64,000 bases of DNA from Myroides odoratus DSM 2801 (GTDB lineage Bacteria; Bacteroidota; Bacteroidia; Flavobacteriales; Flavobacteriaceae): the NCBI RefSeq assembly GCF_000243275.1, contig NZ_CM001437.1, positions 2,089,226 to 2,153,225 of the forward strand. The letters run 5' to 3'. Below are positions 42,366-52,353 of this stretch, piece by piece. The translations under genes and the position numbers were made by a program. A model generated the notes under the pieces. That model was not told where the DNA came from, made no database searches, and saw only the letters and a list, made by a program, of their open reading frames with translations. Position 1 is the stretch's first letter, and the number at the start of each line of letters is the position of its first letter.

Positions 42366-43296
42366 TGAATGATATCACCAATCAACATATAAAAAATTTA
42401 GAAGAAAAATTTACCCAAATGGGACAAAATCCCAATGTACATTTAGAAGGTTTGTTGTATGGCAAGCCTTTGACGTACTGGGATTATATTCAAACAGATG
42501 CCTTATTAGGGTTGCAAATTCAGCGTACCTTATACCCAGATGAAATGGTGTTTATCATGTACCACCAGGTCAATGAATTATTGTTTAAAATGATTTTGTG
42601 GGAAATGGAGCAATTAGCTGTACCTACACCAATCGCAGTAGATGTTTTTACCGATAAATTGATGAGAATTAGCCGATATTTTGATATGTTGACTAATTCT
42701 TTTAGCATTATGGGTGATGGAATGGATGTAGAACAGTATAATAAGTTTAGAAATACACTAGCTCCTGCCAGCGGATTTCAAAGTGCACAATACCGCTTAA
42801 TCGAATTTGCTTCAACAGATTGGATTAATTTAATTGATAAACGCTTTATTCGCGATTTACCAGAGAATATTTCTGAAGAAGAAGCGTTAGAATATCTCTA
42901 TACTGGCAAGCCGCGGGAAAAAATTACAAGACAGGTGAAAAGTCCTACTTGCTTGGTGCGTTTGAAAAAAAATACAGTCAAACTTTTGTTAAAGCAATGA
43001 AAGATTATGAAAAAACAAATTTATGGCAGAAATTTGTTGAACTTCCTAAAGAAGCACAAGCATGTCCAGAATTAATTCAAGCGATGAAACATTACGATTA
43101 TACCGTTAATGTTACTTGGGTGATTGGACATTACAAAACAGCGCTGAAGTATTTAGAAAGTACAGGAGTTACCAAAGAAGCTACGGGTGGTAGTGATTGG
43201 AAAAAATATATGTTGCCAGAATATCAAAAGAGAATATTTTTCCCAGGCCTATGGTCAGAAGAGGAATTAGCAAATTGGGGTAAAGGATTGGTTTAA
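42365..43296 (+). pseudogene. kynA: Tryptophan 2,3-dioxygenase, frameshifted
   Basis: Two frames together encode one tryptophan dioxygenase, which opens tryptophan to N-formylkynurenine using heme. Frame one (42365-43000) holds LLYGKPLTYWDYIQTDALLG, MYHQVNELLFKMILWEMEQL and FQSAQYRLIEFA. Downstream of about 42900 the correct sequence (YWQAAGKNYKTGEKSYLLGA) is in another frame and continues through NVTWVIGHYKTAL (heme region) and TGGSDWKKYMLPEYQKRIFF to 43296. An extra TA in CTCTATACTGG, or equally one missing base, explains the shift. It lies between DUF3108 and M23 genes in the same operon and near the tyrosine catabolism genes. Either the strain has lost the enzyme or the assembly has an error. 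Confidence 0.88.
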
Positions 43297-43315
43297 AAAT
43301 AGAAAAAAGGAAGTT

Positions 43316-44557
43316 TTGAAGTATAAAGTTTTTATGTTGTTAGCAGGCTTGCTTCTTTTTTCTTCTTGTAAAAAAGAAGGAGAAATAGAAGTGAGTACGG
43401 ATACGGAAAATGAAACAGTAGAGGAGATTGTCGCTGAATTGTATGGGTTTAATTTGAAGGACTATGTGGTATCAGAAGATACGATTAGGTCTGGAGATAA
43501 CCTCGGGAAGATTTTTGGCAATTATAACCTCAATGCTTCGGACGTACACAATATTGTTACCAAAGTAAAAGATACAATCAATGTTCGAGGAATTCGTGCA
43601 GGACAACCGTATACGTTGATTAAATACAAAAATAACCCAGATAAATTAGCTGCATTTGTTTATCATCCTAATATTTCAGGTTATCAAGTGATTGATCTTC
43701 GCGATACGATTACAGCTTATACAAAAACATATCCTGTAACGATTAAAAGAAGAACAGTTGCTTCTACAATTGATGGATCGCTATCGATGAGTTTGAGCAA
43801 AGAAGGAGTGGATCAATCACTAGCAACGCGTATGTCGCAAATTTTTGCCTGGTCGATTGACTTCTTTAAATTACAACCGGAAGATCGCTTTGCTGTAACG
43901 ATTGAAGAAAAATACATTAACGATACGGTTTATGTTGGAATTTCAAAAGTGGAAGCGGCTTATTTCAACTATAGAGGAAAGGATTTATATTCATTCCCAT
44001 ACCAAAGAACTGGAGCGAAAGGCAAGGATTATTACGATGAAGAGGGACGTCCAATGAAGAGTATGTTCTTAAAAGCACCATTGAAGTTCTTTAGAATTAC
44101 CTCAAGATATACGAAGAGCCGATTCCACCCAGTTCAGAAAACATGGAAATCCCATAACGGAACGGATTATGCTGCTCCAACAGGAACGCCAATTATGACT
44201 ACTGCCTCTGGAGTGGTAGAACGCACGGGATATACAGCAGGAAACGGAAACTATGTGAAGGTAAAACACAACGGTACTTATTCTACACAATATTTGCACA
44301 TGTCTAAGATCTTAGTGAGAAAAGGACAGTTTGTAGAACAAGGACAATCTATCGGACTTGTTGGTAGTACGGGATTAGCCACAGGACCACACGTGTGTTA
44401 TCGCTTTTGGAAAAATGGAGTACAAGTAGATCCTCTAGGTCAGGTTCTACCAAACTCAGAACCCATGGATAAAAAAGATATCCCCGCTTTTAAAGAGCAT
44501 ATTCAACCTTTAAAAGCAGAGTTAGATGCTGTGATTAAAGAAAAATTTAATAAATAA
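43316..44557 (+). CDS. M23-family peptidase lipoprotein
   Basis: A 413-residue lipoprotein (LLFSSC, Cys18) starting at TTG 43316; ATG 43334 would cut the signal peptide short. A LysM-like/OapA-type N-terminal part (SEDTIRSGDNLGKIFGNYNL) precedes the M23 domain with SHNGTDYAAPTGTPI (H-x3-D zinc motif) and YLHMSKILVRKGQFVEQGQ. The usual HxH motif reads GPHVCYRFWKNG, so the second zinc His is Cys. M23 enzymes cut peptidoglycan cross-links; activity is uncertain because of that substitution. Co-transcribed with tdo and pgi. Confidence 0.86.
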   Translation: MKYKVFMLLAGLLLFSSCKKEGEIEVSTDTENETVEEIVAELYGFNLKDYVVSEDTIRSGDNLGKIFGNYNLNASDVHNIVTKVKDTINVRGIRAGQPYTLIKYKNNPDKLAAFVYHPNISGYQVIDLRDTITAYTKTYPVTIKRRTVASTIDGSLSMSLSKEGVDQSLATRMSQIFAWSIDFFKLQPEDRFAVTIEEKYINDTVYVGISKVEAAYFNYRGKDLYSFPYQRTGAKGKDYYDEEGRPMKSMFLKAPLKFFRITSRYTKSRFHPVQKTWKSHNGTDYAAPTGTPIMTTASGVVERTGYTAGNGNYVKVKHNGTYSTQYLHMSKILVRKGQFVEQGQSIGLVGSTGLATGPHVCYRFWKNGVQVDPLGQVLPNSEPMDKKDIPAFKEHIQPLKAELDAVIKEKFNK

Positions 44558-44574
44558 CCTCTGTTTCAAGTAAA

Positions 44575-46197
44575 ATGTTACAATCTATTAATCCTACTAG
44601 TACTGCTGCATGGACCAAGCTACGTGAGCACTTTGAGCAAATGAAGTCTATCCAAATGCAAGACCTCTTCCGAGAGGATGCTAGTAGAGGGAATTCTTTT
44701 AATATTCATTTCGATGCATTTTTGCTCGATTATTCTAAGAATAAAATTACGAAAGAAACCTTGTCTTATTTGCTTCAATTAGGTGAAGAAGTACAATTGA
44801 AACAAGCAATTGAAGCTTTATTCACAGGAGGTAAGATAAATAAAACAGAAAATAGAGCCGTATTGCATACGGCTTTACGTGATTTTACTCAAGCGTCACC
44901 AATCATGGTGGACGGTGTCAATGTATTAGAAGAAATTCAAGAAGCAAGAACGCGCATTGAGCATTTCGTTACAGCAGTGGTAGAAGGACGTTATCTTTCA
45001 AGTACAGGACAACCTTTTACAGATGTTGTCAATATTGGTATTGGAGGATCTGATCTAGGACCAAAGATGGTTGTAAATGGATTAGAAAACTATCGCAATC
45101 ATTTAAAGACTCATTTTATCTCTAATGTTGATGATGATTATTTGTATGCGGTATTAAATAAGTTAAACCCTGCAACTACGTTAGTCTTGATTGTTTCTAA
45201 GACGTTTACCACGCAAGAAACAGTATTAAATGCAGACAAAGTTGTACAATGGCTTTCAACAAGAGTAGAACAAAAGGATTTAGCCAAACATTTAGTGGGG
45301 GTTACCGCTGAGGTGGAACGCGCGGTTGCTTACGGTATTGATCGATTGACTATTTTTCCAATGTGGGATTATATTGGAGGACGATTTTCGCTTTGGAGCT
45401 CTGTTGGATTGTCGATCGCGTTGTCTATTGGCTATGCGAACTTCGAACAATTATTAAAAGGTGCACATAAAATGGATCAGCATTTTAGAACGGCCCCTTT
45501 TCAAGATAATATTCCTGTTGTTTGTGCTTTACTAAGTGTATGGTATAACAATTTTTATGGGTACCAGACAGAAGCCGTTGTGCCGTATAGTCAATTTCTA
45601 GAAAAATTTCCTGCCCATCTACAACAGATGATTATGGAAAGTAATGGAAAAGATAAAAATCGCAATGGAGAACAATTGTCGTATGAAACTGGAACATTAA
45701 TCTGGGGTGAGGTAGGCGTATCTGCTCAACATGCCTTTTTCCAATTGTTTCACCAAGGAACGAAAGTAGTTCCTGTAGATTTTATTGGTTTTGTCAATCC
45801 TTTTTCGGATCAAGATACCAATCACACAATTTTGATGTCTAACTTTTTTGGACAAACAGAAGCCTTGTTGAATGGAAAAGCAGCCACACGTGAAGGAGAA
45901 GAGGAAGATACATTGATTCAGAACTTTAGAGAATTTGCTGGAAACAAACCTTCGAATACGTTGTTGATTGATAAACTTACTCCAGAAACATTAGGAGCCT
46001 TAGTGGCCTTATATGAACATAAGACTTTTGTGCAAGGAGTGATATGGAATATTTATAGTTTTGACCAATTTGGCGTGGAATATGGCAAGGTTTTAGCAAA
46101 AAATATTCAGCGTGAAATTATTTCGAATAATGTATTGAAACACGACAGTTCTACGGCCTTTTTGCTGAATTACTACCTAACGAACAGAAGTATTTAG
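44575..46197 (+). CDS. pgi: Glucose-6-phosphate isomerase
   Basis: A 540-residue PGI interconverting glucose-6-phosphate and fructose-6-phosphate. VNIGIGGSDLGPKMVV, VSKTFTTQETVLNA, FPMWDYIGGRFSLWSSVGLS (signature 1) and GVIWNIYSFDQFGVEYGKVL (signature 2) are all present, with QMIMESNGKDKNRNG. It starts 17 nt after the M23 gene and is the last gene of that operon. Confidence 0.97.
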   Translation: MLQSINPTSTAAWTKLREHFEQMKSIQMQDLFREDASRGNSFNIHFDAFLLDYSKNKITKETLSYLLQLGEEVQLKQAIEALFTGGKINKTENRAVLHTALRDFTQASPIMVDGVNVLEEIQEARTRIEHFVTAVVEGRYLSSTGQPFTDVVNIGIGGSDLGPKMVVNGLENYRNHLKTHFISNVDDDYLYAVLNKLNPATTLVLIVSKTFTTQETVLNADKVVQWLSTRVEQKDLAKHLVGVTAEVERAVAYGIDRLTIFPMWDYIGGRFSLWSSVGLSIALSIGYANFEQLLKGAHKMDQHFRTAPFQDNIPVVCALLSVWYNNFYGYQTEAVVPYSQFLEKFPAHLQQMIMESNGKDKNRNGEQLSYETGTLIWGEVGVSAQHAFFQLFHQGTKVVPVDFIGFVNPFSDQDTNHTILMSNFFGQTEALLNGKAATREGEEEDTLIQNFREFAGNKPSNTLLIDKLTPETLGALVALYEHKTFVQGVIWNIYSFDQFGVEYGKVLAKNIQREIISNNVLKHDSSTAFLLNYYLTNRSI

Positions 46198-46262
46198 AAT
46201 TCAATAAATTGGGACACACATAAAATTTAATAATTAGATAACATTATAGGATTTTCTTTTTG

Positions 46263-46270
46263 TACATTTG
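46263..46270 (+). promoter_or_regulatory. -7 promoter element of the TonB-dependent receptor gene
   Basis: TACATTTGC matches the extended -7 consensus, 32 nt before ATG 46303. The in-frame GTG at 46273 would lie at or before the transcription start and is rejected. Confidence 0.55.
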
Positions 46271-46302
46271 CCGTGAAATTAATTATCACTTACACTTACA
46301 AA

Positions 46303-49167
46303 ATGAAAAACTTGAAGAACTGGATGTTGTTTATCGTAATGGTTATTACGTCAACATCTGCATTTTCACAAAACAAAGTAAAGGGTACGGTTATCGATGG
46401 AGAGCTTAATATGAGCTTACCGGGGGCTACTGTATTGGTGAAAGGAACGCAAAATGGTGTATCGACAGATGCAAATGGAGCGTTTACCTTGAACGTTACT
46501 AGCGATAAAGGAGAAGTAGTTATTTCTTTTATTGGTTATCAATCAAAAACGGTTGCTTTTACCGTTGATGCAAACAAAGTTGCTAACTTAGGTAACATTG
46601 TGGTTAACCCAGATGAAAACATGTTAGCTGACATTGTAATCATGGGAGTTGCGGACGTTGCAAAAGACCGTAAAACACCAGTTGCTGTTTCTACAATTAA
46701 AGCAGCTGAAATTCAAGAAAAATTAGGATCTCAAGAATTTCCTGAAATTTTAAACACTACACCTTCAGTATATGCTTCTAAAGGTGGTGGAGGTTATGGA
46801 GACTCGAATATTAATATTCGTGGATTCGACCAAAGAAACGTAGCGGTATTAATTAACGGGATGCCTGTTAATGATATGGAAGGTGGAGCTGTATACTGGT
46901 CAAACTGGGCGGGTCTATCAGACGTAACTTCTGCAATGCAAGTGCAACGCGGTTTAGGTTCTTCTAAAATTGCGATTTCTTCTGTAGGAGGAACAATCAA
47001 CGTTTTGACACGTACATCTGATGCTAGGGAAGGTGGATCTATTTCTGCAGGTATTGGAAATGAAAACTACTTTAAAGGTTTAGCTTCTTACAATACGGGT
47101 GTGTTGGAAAACGGATTATCTGCTTCGGTATTATTAGGTTATACAAGAGGTGATGGATATGTTGAAGGAACGGGATTTGAAGGATATAACTATTACTTAG
47201 GTTTAGGATATAAATCAAAAGATTCTCGTCACAATGTTCAATTTACATTTACTGGTGCGAAACAAGATCACGATCAACGATCAACTTCAGTTTCTATCGA
47301 AAATATCCAAAAATGGAATGACGGGAAAATGAACAAAAGATTCAACCCTGATACAGGATTTTATAATGGAGAACGTTTTAATTTTAGATCGAACTACTAT
47401 AACAAACCTGTGATGTCTATTAACTACGATTTCAATATTAACGAAACTTGGACATTAGGAGCTGTATTTTACGGATCTTGGGGACGTGGTGGAGGAACTG
47501 GAACAATTGGTGGTGGACCAAATGGTTACAGAGATTTTGGCACGGAAGTAAGAGATGCTAATGGACATATGCGTTTTGATGATATCGCTGCTTGGAATAG
47601 AGGTGAAACCATTGCTGATTGGAAAGAAATTGGTAAAGATAAAAAACCATTTGGACCTGGTACAAGTAATAGTTTGATGGATGATCCTATGAATCCAGGT
47701 CAACAAGGATACTATATTACTGATTTCGATAATAAAACTAAGGCATATAGAGGTGGTTGGGCACGTCGTTCAAGTATCAACTCACATGACTGGTATGGTA
47801 CGGTAATTAATTTAAATGCGAAAGTAAATGAGAACTGGACGGTTGATTTTGGTGCTGATGGACGTATTTATAAAGGATACCACTATCAATTATTAGATAA
47901 TTTAATGGGAGCTGATGGTTTCTATGTAGCTAAAAATAATAATAATAATAACCAACATTATATTGTAGGTCAAACATATGATGCTAAAGCTTCTATGAAT
48001 CCATGGGTAAACTGGAATAATAGAGAAAAAGTTGGATACCACAATGATGGTAATGTAAAATGGTTAGGTGGATTCGGACAAGTGGAATACTCTAAAGATG
48101 ATTTATCAGTATTCGTGCAAGGAGCTATTTCAAACCAATGGATGCAACGTGTTGATTATTTCAACTATGACCGTTCTACTGCTCAAGGAGCAAAAGATTA
48201 CAAAACAGATTGGGAAAGTATCTTAGGTGGTAGTATTAAAGGGGGAGCAAACTATAACATTGACGAAAATCACAATGTATTTGTGAATTCAGGTTATTTC
48301 TCTCGTCAACCATTTATGAACAATGGAGTGTATTTAAATAATACAAATACGTTGAATCCTGATTTGACAAATGAAAAGGTGTTTGGTTTAGAAGCAGGTT
48401 ATGGATATAGAAGCCATAAATTAAGAGCTAATTTAAACTTGTATAGAACATCTTGGAAAGATAGAGTGACTCGTGTAACTTCTAAAGTTAAAGATTTAGG
48501 GACAGATGGAAGTATTGTTGATGCAAATGGGTATGCTACTTTAGTTGGGGTGGAACAAATTCACTCTGGAATGGAAATGGATTTCATTTACTATCCAGTG
48601 GATCGTTTAACAATTACAGGATCTTTCTCTTGGGGTGATTGGAAATATGCATCAAATGTAACAGGAACGTACTATAACGAAGAGACGAATCAGCCTATCT
48701 ATAATAACCCAGGAGAACCTGAGTCAGGATTTAAAACACAGACTTTATATATTGATGGAGCAAAAGTGGGTGGAGCACCTCAGTTAATTGCTAACTTAGG
48801 AGCTAGCTATGAAATCGTAAAAGGATTGAAAATCGATGCTAACTACCGATACAATGATAATTTCTATGGTTCATTAGATGTTGAAAAAACAAATTCAAAA
48901 GAAAAAAGCGGTTCAATGAAACTGCCTGCATTTAACTTAGTTGATGCTGGATTATCTTACCGTATGGAAGTTGGAAAAGAGAAACAAAATGCTTTGACTA
49001 TGCGTTTCAACGTAAATAACGTATTCGATACGACTTATATTTCTTCTGCAAGAACAAATATTGAAGCAACTCCTGAGAGTACTACTTGGAAAGGAATTGA
49101 TGTTCGTAACGAAGTAATGTTAGGAGCTGGTAGAACATGGAACTTTACAATGAGATTTAACTTCTAG
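46303..49167 (+). CDS. TonB-dependent outer-membrane receptor
   Basis: A 954-residue receptor from ATG 46303 with a signal peptide (TSTSAFSQ). It has a CarboxypepD_reg-like domain (KVKGTVIDGELNMSLPGATV, residues ~25-110), a plug domain (SNINIRGFDQRNVAVLINGM, VQRGLGSSKIAISSVGGTIN) and a 22-strand barrel ending GAGRTWNFTMRFNF. It lacks the SusC signature and no SusD follows, so it is not a typical glycan-utilisation pair. Substrate (siderophore, vitamin or metal) cannot be told. Own promoter and terminator. Confidence 0.92.
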   Translation: MKNLKNWMLFIVMVITSTSAFSQNKVKGTVIDGELNMSLPGATVLVKGTQNGVSTDANGAFTLNVTSDKGEVVISFIGYQSKTVAFTVDANKVANLGNIVVNPDENMLADIVIMGVADVAKDRKTPVAVSTIKAAEIQEKLGSQEFPEILNTTPSVYASKGGGGYGDSNINIRGFDQRNVAVLINGMPVNDMEGGAVYWSNWAGLSDVTSAMQVQRGLGSSKIAISSVGGTINVLTRTSDAREGGSISAGIGNENYFKGLASYNTGVLENGLSASVLLGYTRGDGYVEGTGFEGYNYYLGLGYKSKDSRHNVQFTFTGAKQDHDQRSTSVSIENIQKWNDGKMNKRFNPDTGFYNGERFNFRSNYYNKPVMSINYDFNINETWTLGAVFYGSWGRGGGTGTIGGGPNGYRDFGTEVRDANGHMRFDDIAAWNRGETIADWKEIGKDKKPFGPGTSNSLMDDPMNPGQQGYYITDFDNKTKAYRGGWARRSSINSHDWYGTVINLNAKVNENWTVDFGADGRIYKGYHYQLLDNLMGADGFYVAKNNNNNNQHYIVGQTYDAKASMNPWVNWNNREKVGYHNDGNVKWLGGFGQVEYSKDDLSVFVQGAISNQWMQRVDYFNYDRSTAQGAKDYKTDWESILGGSIKGGANYNIDENHNVFVNSGYFSRQPFMNNGVYLNNTNTLNPDLTNEKVFGLEAGYGYRSHKLRANLNLYRTSWKDRVTRVTSKVKDLGTDGSIVDANGYATLVGVEQIHSGMEMDFIYYPVDRLTITGSFSWGDWKYASNVTGTYYNEETNQPIYNNPGEPESGFKTQTLYIDGAKVGGAPQLIANLGASYEIVKGLKIDANYRYNDNFYGSLDVEKTNSKEKSGSMKLPAFNLVDAGLSYRMEVGKEKQNALTMRFNVNNVFDTTYISSARTNIEATPESTTWKGIDVRNEVMLGAGRTWNFTMRFNF

Positions 49168-49186
49168 TAAGTTATTTTTATAAGCT

Positions 49187-49224
49187 AAAAAAGGGTGATT
49201 ATTTTTATAATCGCCCTTTTTTTT
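49187..49224 (+). terminator. Terminator after the TonB-dependent receptor
   Basis: AAAAAAGGGTGATTAT pairs with ATAATCGCCCTTTTTT (one G-T pair) around TTTT. Confidence 0.9.
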
Positions 49225-49281
49225 GTATTTTGTAAGCTAGGACAAAGGTACTCCACTATGGAGTTTAGTGCGGTTTAGTCA

Positions 49282-50271
49282 ATGAATGAAACTACAAAAA
49301 ATAACAAAAACCAAAACACCATGAAAAGAAAGAATTTAAATGCGGACATGAGTATTGCTCCAATTTGCTTTGGAGGAAATGTATTTGGATGGACTTTAGA
49401 TGAAAAAGCATCGCTGCGCATGTTAGATGAATTACATGATCAAGGCATTAATTTTATCGATACAGCAAATAGCTACTCCCATTGGGTAGAAGGAAATACC
49501 GGAGGAGAGTCAGAACGTATTTTAGGAAAGTGGTTCGCAGCAAGTAAAAAAAGACAAGATATTGTATTAGCTACTAAAGTAGGCGGGGGCATGCAAGGCG
49601 TAGAGAAAGGGTTGACCAGACAACAGATTCTCGATGGAGTTGATGCTTCTTTACAGCGTTTGCGTACGGATTATATTGATTTATACTATTCTCATCATGA
49701 TGATGTGAATGTTGGAGTAGAAGAAATCATGGGAACCTTTCAGGAACTAATTCAAGCAGGAAAAGTTCGTGCTCTTGGAGCGTCTAATCTAAGTGGAGAA
49801 CGCTTACTTGAAAGTAATCAAGTAGCGGAAGCCAAAGGATGGACGAAATACATTGCTCTACAACCGCAATATAATCTCTATGATCGAGCGCAATTCGAAA
49901 CAGAGTACAAAGACATTGTCGTAAAAGAAAAGCTAGCTGTAGCGCCTTATTTTGCTTTAGCTAGTGGTTTCTTATCTGGGAAGTATAAAACAACCGCAGA
50001 TTTGGAAGGAAGCGCACGAAAAATGATGGTTGAACATTATCTAAACGATCGCGGGTTAGCTATTTTAGATGCTTTAGCGAAAACGGCTCAAAAACATCAA
50101 GCAACAAGTGCTGAAATAGCAATTGCTTGGTTGTTGCATCAACCTGTAATTACGGCGCCAATTGTTAGCGCAACTAATTCAACCCAATTACAAAGTCTTG
50201 TGCGTTCAACAGCTATTCAGCTAGATATTGATGATTTAGCTGTATTGGAAACAGCAAGTCAATGGAAGTAA
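49282..50271 (+). CDS. Aldo/keto reductase
   Basis: A 329-residue NADPH-dependent (beta/alpha)8 oxidoreductase. GINFIDTANSYSHW has the catalytic Asp and Tyr, VLATKVGGGM the Lys, and DLYYSHHDDV the His. GASNLSGERLLES and APIVSATNSTQLQSLV bind cofactor. ATG 49321 (MKRKNLNAD) is an alternative start, because the first 13 residues are low-complexity (MNETTKNNKNQNT). General stress/detoxification role; substrate unknown. Single gene with terminator. Confidence 0.92.
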   Translation: MNETTKNNKNQNTMKRKNLNADMSIAPICFGGNVFGWTLDEKASLRMLDELHDQGINFIDTANSYSHWVEGNTGGESERILGKWFAASKKRQDIVLATKVGGGMQGVEKGLTRQQILDGVDASLQRLRTDYIDLYYSHHDDVNVGVEEIMGTFQELIQAGKVRALGASNLSGERLLESNQVAEAKGWTKYIALQPQYNLYDRAQFETEYKDIVVKEKLAVAPYFALASGFLSGKYKTTADLEGSARKMMVEHYLNDRGLAILDALAKTAQKHQATSAEIAIAWLLHQPVITAPIVSATNSTQLQSLVRSTAIQLDIDDLAVLETASQWK

Positions 50272-50316
50272 GGACTGACTACTACTTCTTGTGATTATCA
50301 CAGAAAAAAATATATT

Positions 50317-50358
50317 AAAAAAAACCCGCTTGCATCAATTTTATGCAAGCGGGTTTTT
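50317..50358. terminator. Bidirectional terminator
   Basis: AACCCGCTTGCAT and ATGCAAGCGGGTT pair around CAATTTT, with A- and T-runs. Convergent genes. Confidence 0.93.
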
Positions 50359-50361
50359 AGT

Positions 50362-51753
50362 TTAAAACGGTACTAAATCAAATGTTTTGCTTCTCGATTC
50401 TTGTTTACCGTAGTAGTGTTGATCGTTAATTTTTAGTACAAGCTTATACTTGTTACTTGTTATTCTGAATCCTCGTTTTGTTCTCAATGTTCTCAGTTTA
50501 TCTTCGCTGGGTATTGTAAAAGAAAAATCAGGATTTAATTGCTGATCTAAGGCTGTAGATGCAAGGGCAACAACTGATTTAAAATAGGGGCTAAACATAT
50601 TTGTTCTGGGTCCATTGATAAAAGCATCAAAGAAAAAGTTACGAGCGAATGGCTTTGTTCGATTTCCCGATCCAAATTGTAGAACAATATGGTCACCAAC
50701 AGGATAGGCAATGACTCCATATAAACTTGCATTCTTCGCTCGGAGTAAAAAATTACTCAGTTTCTCTATGGGAACATACTTGTCTTTGTATAAACCCCTG
50801 ACATTGCTAATCGCTACTATTCCTCCGGTTATAAAATCAGCATGATCCTTTGTCATTTGGTACGTTTTTATCGGTTCCCCTTGTTCATCTCGTAGTACAA
50901 TTGTAATAAATTGTTTGTCAAAATAGGCTTGTACAAGCTTATTATCGAAAAGTAGGGAGTTAGAACCAGGATGGTTTAAACGGGGTTTGTTGAATGGTTG
51001 TGGATAACTAGCATAGGTAGTTTCTTGCGTTGTTAGGTCAATGCTCAAAACTTCTGTACTCTGGTTTGATGTATCCAAGGTAATATAAAGAACATCGTTG
51101 TGAATATAGTACTTTCTTTGTGCTGCTGCCTTTAGTAAATCTGTGGGTTGATTCATTTCTATGTAGGTCATCGGCACTGAATCTTGTAAAGCTTGATTAA
51201 GAGATACCTGACTGTGAGGGCCTAAATAAAAATTATGCCCTGTAAAGTTTATCATGGTATCTTTTTGCGGTTTTAAGTCTGCATCCAATTGCAAGAAACG
51301 GATTTGACTATTTCTGATTCTAGAATGAAGCGCATAAAACTTGTCTCCATGTGAAAAATGTAAAAAGGAATCCTCTTCTTGTGGGTCCCAGGTAAAAGGA
51401 GCGGCTGTAGTTGTTATATTTTACTCAAAATCAAAGGTTTTTGTCAGAATATTTTTTTTTGTCACGATATACATGGTGGCTTTGTTCTCTTCGGCCGCAG
51501 TAAAGGCAACAACCGTATCATCAAAATAATCAGGAACAAGTGTGAACAAGGATTGTTTTACCGTTAGGCTATCCGTCATTTGCACCCCTTGTAGTTGATT
51601 ATAAGATTTTAAGAAAAAGAAATTCTTTTGCTGGGTGTTATAGTGATACGCTTGGGTAATTTTTCCCAAATTCGTCGGTATTTTTACCTCTTTCACTTGG
51701 GCTTGTAAAATGCCTACAAAACAAAGTAGGAGTAGGGTTGAAATAAATTTCAT
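50362..51753 (-). pseudogene. Secreted protein of unknown function, interrupted by an in-frame TAA
   Basis: The minus-strand segments 51753-51421 and 51420-50362 are in the same reading frame, separated only by a TAA at 51421-51423. The codons right after the stop (NITTTAAPFTWDPQEEDSFL) continue to the downstream open frame without a start. Together they would make a 463-residue protein with signal peptide (GILQAQ) and repeated beta-strand units (QKNFFFLKSYNQLQGV, HSRIRNSQIRFLQLD) suggestive of a beta-propeller. One substitution, for example CAA to TAA, explains it. The first part alone would be a 110-residue secreted stub. Confidence 0.75.
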
Positions 51754-51853
51754 TAGTTGTACTCAATTTTACGCAAATATAGACTTTATCTAGGTATAAT
51801 TGGGAGGAAGAGTATATCGCTTAGGAATACTGCTATTGCTTGGTATTTATTTC

Positions 51854-51861
51854 TATATTTG
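51854..51861 (+). promoter_or_regulatory. -7 promoter element of the 51887 gene
   Basis: TATATTTG matches TAnnTTTG, 25 nt before the ATG; TTG at 51835-51837 is a possible -33 at a rather short 16-nt spacing. Confidence 0.5.
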
Positions 51862-51886
51862 AGTTGTTATTTTAGCATTGTGTTAG

Positions 51887-52321
51887 ATGAAAAACTATTT
51901 AGTTTTATTTTTTGTATTGGTGGGTTATAGCTGCCTTGCTCAGCAATTCCGTGTAGATTGGAAAGATATACCCGAACATTGGTGTGAAAAATTAGATACT
52001 TTGGGACAAGATGGTTTGTCCATTTTGAGTGAAGAGGAAGGCCTTTTCTTAGCGGATTATTTTAAGCAAGAAGGACAGTCTTTGGATTTGAAAGGAAAAA
52101 AAATAGCATTTATTTGTTCAGTGTCAAAAACAGATAAAGCCCGTTTTTTTCAAGATGTGAAATCTAGGTATTTTCAACTCAACTCTTCAGTTTCAAGTAG
52201 GCTGTATGTATTTGATGAAAATCAAAAAGAACAAACAGGAGGGTATGATGGAGCTATTGTATTTTGGTCTAAACAAATGCTTAAGCCCAAAAAGATTATT
52301 TCCATTTTAAAGTCCTCGTAA
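51887..52321 (+). CDS. Small secreted hypothetical protein
   Basis: A 144-residue protein with a Sec signal peptide (YSCLAQ). The mature part has WKDIPEHWCEKLDTLGQDGL and LKGKKIAFICSVSKTDKARF. It contains two Cys and a short alpha/beta pattern. No family is recognised. A -7 box upstream indicates its own promoter; a HAD-like gene follows after 32 nt. Confidence 0.6.
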   Translation: MKNYLVLFFVLVGYSCLAQQFRVDWKDIPEHWCEKLDTLGQDGLSILSEEEGLFLADYFKQEGQSLDLKGKKIAFICSVSKTDKARFFQDVKSRYFQLNSSVSSRLYVFDENQKEQTGGYDGAIVFWSKQMLKPKKIISILKSS

Positions 52322-52325
52322 AAAA

Positions 52326-52333
52326 TAATTTTG
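52326..52333 (+). promoter_or_regulatory. Possible -7 element of the HAD-like gene
   Basis: TAATTTTG matches TAnnTTTG and lies 20 nt before the ATG at 52354, so this gene may be transcribed separately from the one before it. Confidence 0.4.
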
Positions 52334-52353
52334 TTTGAATAAACCACCTGTAA

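Noticed and set aside
46273..46303. GTG start for the TonB-dependent receptor
   Set aside because: It lies 2 nt after the -7 box; ATG 46303 gives a proper signal peptide.
51341..51567. Plus-strand ORFs opposite the interrupted gene
   Set aside because: Antisense shadows without ribosome site or homology; the minus strand carries the coherent protein.
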